A DNA stretch of 64,000 bases from Croceicoccus naphthovorans (GTDB lineage: Bacteria; Pseudomonadota; Alphaproteobacteria; Sphingomonadales; Sphingomonadaceae): contig NZ_CP011770.1 in assembly GCF_001028705.1 (NCBI RefSeq), positions 685,501-749,500 of the forward strand, given 5' to 3'. The position numbers and the translations under genes are program-made. Below, piece by piece: positions 59,913-64,000 of the stretch (positions are counted from its first letter, which is position 1; each line of letters begins with the position of its first letter). Below the pieces are notes generated by a model. The model was given only the letters and a program-made list of their open reading frames with translations. It did no database searches and was not told the origin of the DNA.

Positions 59913-60571
59913 CCCGCCCCCTGATCATCACCGATTGTGACGAAGTGCTACTGCGCATGGTCGTGCATTTCCGTGACTGGCTGGGCGAGGCGCACGATGT
60001 CGAACTGGAACTGTCGCAGGGCTTTGCCGAAGGAATGCGCCGTCGGGGCGAGAACAAACCGATGAGTGTGCGCGAGATGTGGCGACTGCTCGGCCTGTTC
60101 TTCGATGCCGAGATGCATCGGCAAGACCCGATCCCCGGCGCGGTCGAGGCGATGGGGCGGCTGGCTGAACATGCCGATGTCGTGGTTTTGACAAATCTGG
60201 AGGACCACCGCCGCGACGACCGCGTGGCGCAGCTGCGCGGCTTTGGTCTCGACCTGCCGGTCTATACCAATCAGGGGCCGAAAGGGCCCGCGCTAAGGCG
60301 AATTCTGGACGAGCGCGGCGCGGACCGGCCTGCGATCTTCATCGACGATCTGGCAGTGCATATCGGCTCGGTGGCGGACGAAGCACCGCACGTCGGACGT
60401 CTGCATTTCGTCGGAGAGCCCGGTGTCGCGCCCCATGCACCTTGCGCTTTGGTCGCGGGGCACGCACATGCCCGTATCGACCACTGGCCAGAGGCGGTGC
60501 CCTGGCTGTTAGACCGTCTTGGAGTAGAGAAATGTGTGCGATCGAAGCCCGGCTTTCAGAACTGGGCCTAA
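59903..60571 (+). CDS. HAD-superfamily hydrolase-like protein
   Basis: A 222-residue HAD-type protein. The nucleophile motif is IITDCDEVLLRM (DxDxV), motif II is VVVLTNLEDH (Thr), and the acidic pair in motif IV is FIDDLAVHI. Some sphingomonad homologues are listed only as HAD family hydrolase, and the substrate is unknown. GGCAGGA precedes the ATG, which lies inside the DUF3572 gene. It overlaps the RidA gene by 40 bases. Confidence 0.85.
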   Translation: MAMTRPLIITDCDEVLLRMVVHFRDWLGEAHDVELELSQGFAEGMRRRGENKPMSVREMWRLLGLFFDAEMHRQDPIPGAVEAMGRLAEHADVVVLTNLEDHRRDDRVAQLRGFGLDLPVYTNQGPKGPALRRILDERGADRPAIFIDDLAVHIGSVADEAPHVGRLHFVGEPGVAPHAPCALVAGHAHARIDHWPEAVPWLLDRLGVEKCVRSKPGFQNWA

Positions 60572-60993
60572 CCCTTCCCGAACCCGCCGCGCCGGTGGCC
60601 AGCTATGTCCCGGCAGTAGAAGCAGGTGGCCTGCTGCACATTTCCGGCCAGCTTCCCTTTATCGGCGGCAAGCTGGTGACCGGGCGGCTGGGCGAGGACG
60701 TTTCGCTGGAACTGGGGATCGAAGCGGCGCAGGCCTGCGGCGTGATGATCCTTGCGCAGGCGAAACAGGCACTGGGTTCGCTGGACCGCGTGGCCCGGGT
60801 CGTAAAGCTGGGCGGGTTCGTCAATTCGACCGGCGCCTTCACCGATCAGCCAAAGGTGGTGAACGGTGCGTCGGACCTGATGCTGGCAGTGTTCGGCGAT
60901 ACGGGCCGCCACGCGCGCAGTGCCGTCGGTGTACCGGTCCTGCCGCTGGGCGCGGCGGTAGAGGTCGATGCGATCCTGCAGGTGACCGCCTGA
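60532..60993 (+). CDS. RidA family protein
   Basis: A 153-residue RidA/YjgF homologue, a family that destroys reactive enamines and imines. Marks are GGLLHISGQLPFIGGKLV near residues 36-53, LDRVARVVKLGGFVNSTGAF and the C-terminal RHARSAVGVPVLPLGAAVEVDAI, where Arg holds the substrate carboxylate. Start at 60532 follows GGAG and is the family start. It overlaps the HAD gene and is two bases before the next start. Confidence 0.92.
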   Translation: MCAIEARLSELGLTLPEPAAPVASYVPAVEAGGLLHISGQLPFIGGKLVTGRLGEDVSLELGIEAAQACGVMILAQAKQALGSLDRVARVVKLGGFVNSTGAFTDQPKVVNGASDLMLAVFGDTGRHARSAVGVPVLPLGAAVEVDAILQVTA

Positions 60994-60995
60994 TC

Positions 60996-61736
60996 GTGAT
61001 CGGTCGCATCGCGCATCCGACTGTCCGTCAGGACTGGCTGGGCGAGTGGACTTATGCCCATCGCGGGCTGCACCATGACGATGTGACCGAAAATTCCCCG
61101 GCGGCTTTCGACGGGGCGATCCGGGCCGGGCTGGGGATAGAATGCGATGTCCAGGCCAGCCGCGATGGCGAGGCGATGGTATTCCACGACTGGACGCTGG
61201 ACCGGCTGACCTCGGAGAGCGGATCGCTTCGCGACCGGTCGGCGAAGGAACTGGCGGGCGTGGCGCTGCATAGCGGCGGGACGATCCCGCGCCTGTCCGA
61301 CCTTCTGGCGCAGATTGGCGGGCGCGTCCCGCTGTTGGTCGAGGTAAAGTCGAAGCGCGGCATGGCGTGGAAACCGCTCGCCCGGTCTGTAGCGCGGGCG
61401 CTGTCCGGCTATAACGGCGCGGCGGCGGTGATGAGCTTCGACCCACGCATCGTGCGCTGGTTTTCCTATCACCTCTCTGGCCGTCCACGCGGATTGGTGA
61501 CCGGGCGCGGCGAGAAGACGCGGCTGGCCTTTGCGGTCGAGCGGGCGGTTTCCGTTGCCCATGCGCGACCGACGTTCCTTGCTTGCGACATCCGCGACCT
61601 GCCCGATCCCGCACTGGCGCGCTATCGCGAGCGGGGTCTGCCGCTGCTGACCTGGACGGTGCGCAGCCGTGCCCTGATGGCCCGCGCCCGCCTCCACGCC
61701 GATGCTGCCATTGCCGAGGGAGCAGGGCTGGCGTGA
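60996..61736 (+). CDS. Glycerophosphodiester phosphodiesterase family protein
   Basis: A 246-residue GDPD-fold hydrolase. The catalytic residues are seen in YAHRGLHHDDVTENSPAAF (His, Glu) and GIECDVQASRDGEAMVFHDWTLDRLT (Glu, Asp, His). It cleaves glycerophosphodiesters to glycerol-3-phosphate and an alcohol. No signal peptide is seen, so it is likely cytoplasmic. Start is GTG at 60996. Its stop overlaps the GTG start of the GNAT gene as GTGA. Confidence 0.9.
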   Translation: MIGRIAHPTVRQDWLGEWTYAHRGLHHDDVTENSPAAFDGAIRAGLGIECDVQASRDGEAMVFHDWTLDRLTSESGSLRDRSAKELAGVALHSGGTIPRLSDLLAQIGGRVPLLVEVKSKRGMAWKPLARSVARALSGYNGAAAVMSFDPRIVRWFSYHLSGRPRGLVTGRGEKTRLAFAVERAVSVAHARPTFLACDIRDLPDPALARYRERGLPLLTWTVRSRALMARARLHADAAIAEGAGLA

Positions 61737-62875
61737 ACGACGATGACAATGCCGCGACGATCTCTGTCGGCCCTTCGGTAGGGGCGCTGGATGCAAATGC
61801 TTGGGGTGCGCTGGATCCGACCGGTAATCCCTTCGTTTCTCACCGCTTCCTGACCCTACTGGAAGATTCGCAAAGCGTCGGCGCCGGCACCGGCTGGCGA
61901 CCTGCTCCTCTGACGCTGACCGATGCGGACGGCGAATTGCTGGCGGCGATGCCATCGTATTTGAAGTGGCATAGTCAGGGTGAATACGTTTTCGACCATT
62001 CATGGGCGCAGGCGTGGGAACAGGCCGGCGGCAGCTATTACCCGAAGCTGCAAATCTCGGCGCCGTTCACGCCCGCCACCGGTCCGCGCGTTCTGGCGGC
62101 GAGCGAAGAATTCGCCCTCGCCATGCTGCGCGGGGCTGAGGCGTTGTGCGAGCAACAGGGTCTTTCCTCCGCCCACGCCACCTTCATCGCGCCCGAACAG
62201 GTGCCGCTGTTCGAAAGGGCGGGTTGGATGATCCGCCACGACATCCAGTTCCACTGGCACAACCGCGACTACGCCGATTTCGATGCGTTTCTCGCCTCGC
62301 TATCGTCGCGCAAGCGCAAGGCGATCCGCAAGGAGCGGGCGAAGGCGGTGGAAGGCCTGCGGATCGAGAGCCTGACCGGCGATGCGATCCGCGCCGAGCA
62401 TTGGGATGCGTTCTGGCTGTTCTATCAGGATACTGGTGCGCGAAAGTGGGGCACGCCCTATCTGACGCGCGAAGCCTTCGAGCTAATCGGTGCGCGCATG
62501 GCGGACGAGGTATTGCTGGTGCTGGCGTTCGAGGATGACCGACCGGTCGCCGGGGCGCTGAACTTCATCGGCCCGGACGCGCTCTATGGCCGGTACTGGG
62601 GCGCGCTGGTCGACGTGCCGTTCCTGCATTTCGAGCTTTGCTATTACCGCGCCATCGACGCCGCCATCGAAAGCGGCCTGTCGCGCGTAGAGGCGGGCGC
62701 GCAAGGCGGGCACAAGTTGGCGCGGGGTTATGAGCCGGTCCAGACGACCTCTGCCCACTATATCCCGCACGAAGGGTTCCGCCGTGCGGTGGCCGACTTC
62801 CTTGATCGGGAGCGGCAAGGCATCGGCGCGGATCGGGCCATGCTTCAGGCGATGACCCCGTTCCGGAAAGGTTGA
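61733..62875 (+). CDS. GNAT-fold protein (DUF482, peptidogalycan synthesis-like)
   Basis: A 380-residue protein of the DUF482/GNAT group. The first part (about 1-190) has NPFVSHRFLTLLEDSQSVGAGTGW and YVFDHSWAQAWEQAGGSYYPKLQ; the second has DFDAFLASLSSRKRKAIRKERAKAV, the mark of FemAB/GNAT-like transferases, and GRYWGALVDVPFLHFELCYYRAIDAAI. It probably moves an acyl or amino-acyl group, but the substrate is not known. GTG start at 61733, translationally coupled to the GDPD gene. Confidence 0.87.
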   Translation: MNDDDNAATISVGPSVGALDANAWGALDPTGNPFVSHRFLTLLEDSQSVGAGTGWRPAPLTLTDADGELLAAMPSYLKWHSQGEYVFDHSWAQAWEQAGGSYYPKLQISAPFTPATGPRVLAASEEFALAMLRGAEALCEQQGLSSAHATFIAPEQVPLFERAGWMIRHDIQFHWHNRDYADFDAFLASLSSRKRKAIRKERAKAVEGLRIESLTGDAIRAEHWDAFWLFYQDTGARKWGTPYLTREAFELIGARMADEVLLVLAFEDDRPVAGALNFIGPDALYGRYWGALVDVPFLHFELCYYRAIDAAIESGLSRVEAGAQGGHKLARGYEPVQTTSAHYIPHEGFRRAVADFLDRERQGIGADRAMLQAMTPFRKG

Positions 62876-62879
62876 CGCG

Positions 62880-63230
62880 TCAGGCGACGCGGCGGTTGGC
62901 GGCGAACTCTGCCAGGAATGCCCGGGCGCGGCGCTGTGCCTCCACGATTTCGCGGGCGGTCATTTCCTCGGCCACTTCGGCGCGGCAGGCCTGAGCCTCT
63001 TCATGGCCGCGCGATGCGGCGATGTTGAACCACTTGTGCGCTTCGACAAGATCGCAGAGCGCCCCTCGGCTGCCGGTGGAAAAGGCGCAGCCCAGTTCGA
63101 ACAGCGCATTGTCGTCGCCCTTGCGATCGGCCTTCAGGCAATTGCAGACGAGCGTTTCGGTTGAAAGCAGCACCGCCGGATCGATGGCGGGCCCGCATTC
63201 GACGAGATGGAGATGGTCAATGTAACCCAT
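62880..63230 (-). CDS. Sel1-repeat-like protein
   Basis: A 116-residue protein with a single Sel1-type repeat, FELGCAFSTGSRGALCDLVEAHKWFNIAASRGHEEAQ, in the middle, and a helical charged C-terminal part. Such proteins act as binding platforms. The start at 63230 (MGYIDHLHLVECG) is preferred to Met 63281, which adds an unlike stretch. It is convergent with the GNAT gene and divergent from dksA; the 284 bases between hold the two promoters and no gene. Confidence 0.8.
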   Translation of the reverse strand: MGYIDHLHLVECGPAIDPAVLLSTETLVCNCLKADRKGDDNALFELGCAFSTGSRGALCDLVEAHKWFNIAASRGHEEAQACRAEVAEEMTAREIVEAQRRARAFLAEFAANRRVA

Positions 63231-63514
63231 ATCTATCGTCCCCTGTTGTCGCCCCGAAAATCCCCAGCGGGGCAGGCACAAGGTCGGCCATCATGGTCAA
63301 CAATTGGTTAACGGCAATTTCGGCTGTTTTTTCAGTCCATTTGCACCCTTTAGATTCTGACAGTGTCGTTCGGCTGGTTTTAATCTGTGGGTGACTATCG
63401 ACACTGCTGAAAATGCCCTTGTTTGCGAATCGGCACGCCCGTATATCGCGCGCCAATGGGATGGATGGGTCGGTTGCCTTCCGCCGGCCTTCAATGGGGT
63501 CGGAGTGAGTCGTA

Positions 63515-63973
63515 ATGAGCGTAGTGGCTGCAAACGAAATCGATATTCTGGCCACCGCGCGCAATAACGTGGTCGGCGATTACATGCCCAGCAGTGATGA
63601 ACCCTACATGGGTCCGCGTCAGCTGGAATTCTTTCGCGAACTACTGGTGGAATGGAAGCATTCGATCCTGAATGCCGCCGCCGGAACCCTGCAGCAGTTG
63701 CAGGACGGCCCGATCCGCGAGCCCGATCTGAACGACCGCGCGTCGAGCGAGACCGACTGGGGGATCGAATTGCGCACCCGCGATCGTCAGCGCAAGCTGA
63801 TCGCCAAGATCGAATCGGCCATTCGCCGCATTGATGAGGGCGAGTACGGTTACTGCGAAGTGACGGGCGAGCCGATTGGCATCGGCCGCCTGATCGCCCG
63901 TCCGATCGCTACGATGACGGTAGAGGCGCAGGAAGCGCACGAACGGCGCGAGAAGATTTCGCGCGACGACTAG
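63515..63973 (+). CDS. dksA: DksA-family RNA polymerase-binding protein lacking most zinc ligands
   Basis: A 152-residue DksA homologue that binds the RNA polymerase secondary channel and works with ppGpp. Coiled-coil arms run about 33-105, with FFRELLVEWKHSILNAA; the C-terminal globular part has GEYGYCEVTGEPIGIGRLIARPIATMTVEAQEAHERR. In enterobacterial DksA this part carries four zinc cysteines; here only the first remains, the others being Thr, Thr and Ala. Cys-poor DksA versions are known to keep function without zinc. Start at 63515 is family-like. Confidence 0.92.
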   Translation: MSVVAANEIDILATARNNVVGDYMPSSDEPYMGPRQLEFFRELLVEWKHSILNAAAGTLQQLQDGPIREPDLNDRASSETDWGIELRTRDRQRKLIAKIESAIRRIDEGEYGYCEVTGEPIGIGRLIARPIATMTVEAQEAHERREKISRDD

Positions 63974-64000
63974 TCGCGCTTCGGCTTTGGCCGGAATCGC

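Overview
The window reads as chromosomal DNA of a high-GC alphaproteobacterium of the order Sphingomonadales (Erythrobacteraceae or Sphingomonadaceae). The main evidence is a serine palmitoyltransferase next to a dedicated acyl carrier protein (sphingolipid synthesis), a ChvG/ChvI-HprK-RapZ-EIIA-HPr block beside pckA, a DivK homologue, and a Rhodobacter-type gene transfer agent (GTA) cluster. No tRNA, rRNA, CRISPR array or replication origin was seen. Species is not resolved. All statements come from reading the sequence; no database search was run.

Layout. 1-3.4 kb: minus-strand cassette of glyoxalase-fold (VOC), glutathione-transferase and DUF1428 proteins, divergent from an HxlR regulator whose probable operator abuts its start codon. 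4.3-12.4 kb: cobS without cobT, dodecin, a zinc-free MDR reductase, truA-fmt facing recR-def, a cysteine-rich copper-storage protein, rmuC and a secreted protein. 12.4-20.6 kb: a SpoU-type methyltransferase, then HPr, EIIA-Man, RapZ, HprK, ChvG and ChvI on the minus strand, an IS5-family insertion, and pckA. 20.6-21.1 kb: a gene-free gap carrying a strong minus-strand terminator behind a long foldable element, a candidate small RNA. 21-33 kb: pheST, aldose-epimerase-like, SDR, prfC, ytoQ, a nuclease-fold protein, and two tandem glnK-amtB pairs, the first behind a sigma-54 promoter. 33-39.5 kb: a Gly/Arg-rich double cold-shock protein, argD-argF-hslO, queC and an OmpA-family protein with a 24-proline linker.

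39.7-54 kb holds a compact minus-strand GTA structural cluster: small and large terminase, portal, prohead protease, HK97 capsid, connectors, tail tube, chaperones, tape measure, baseplate proteins, cell-wall peptidase, and a DUF2793 protein. Most genes overlap by 4-8 bases. A TIM-barrel-like region appears to sit at the front of the DUF2460 protein instead of inside the last tail protein as in the Rhodobacter GTA. The capsid gene is bracketed by a terminator-like hairpin and a GC-rich hairpin.

54-64 kb: a VTT-family membrane protein, usg, a secreted TPR protein, the SPT/ACP sphingolipid pair, a lone Pycsar-effector-like membrane protein, divK facing a DUF3572-HAD-RidA-glycerophosphodiesterase-GNAT operon, a Sel1-like protein, and a dksA variant lacking most zinc ligands. 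The GTA cluster, the candidate RNA, the lone Pycsar effector and the tandem ammonium modules are the parts most worth a second look.
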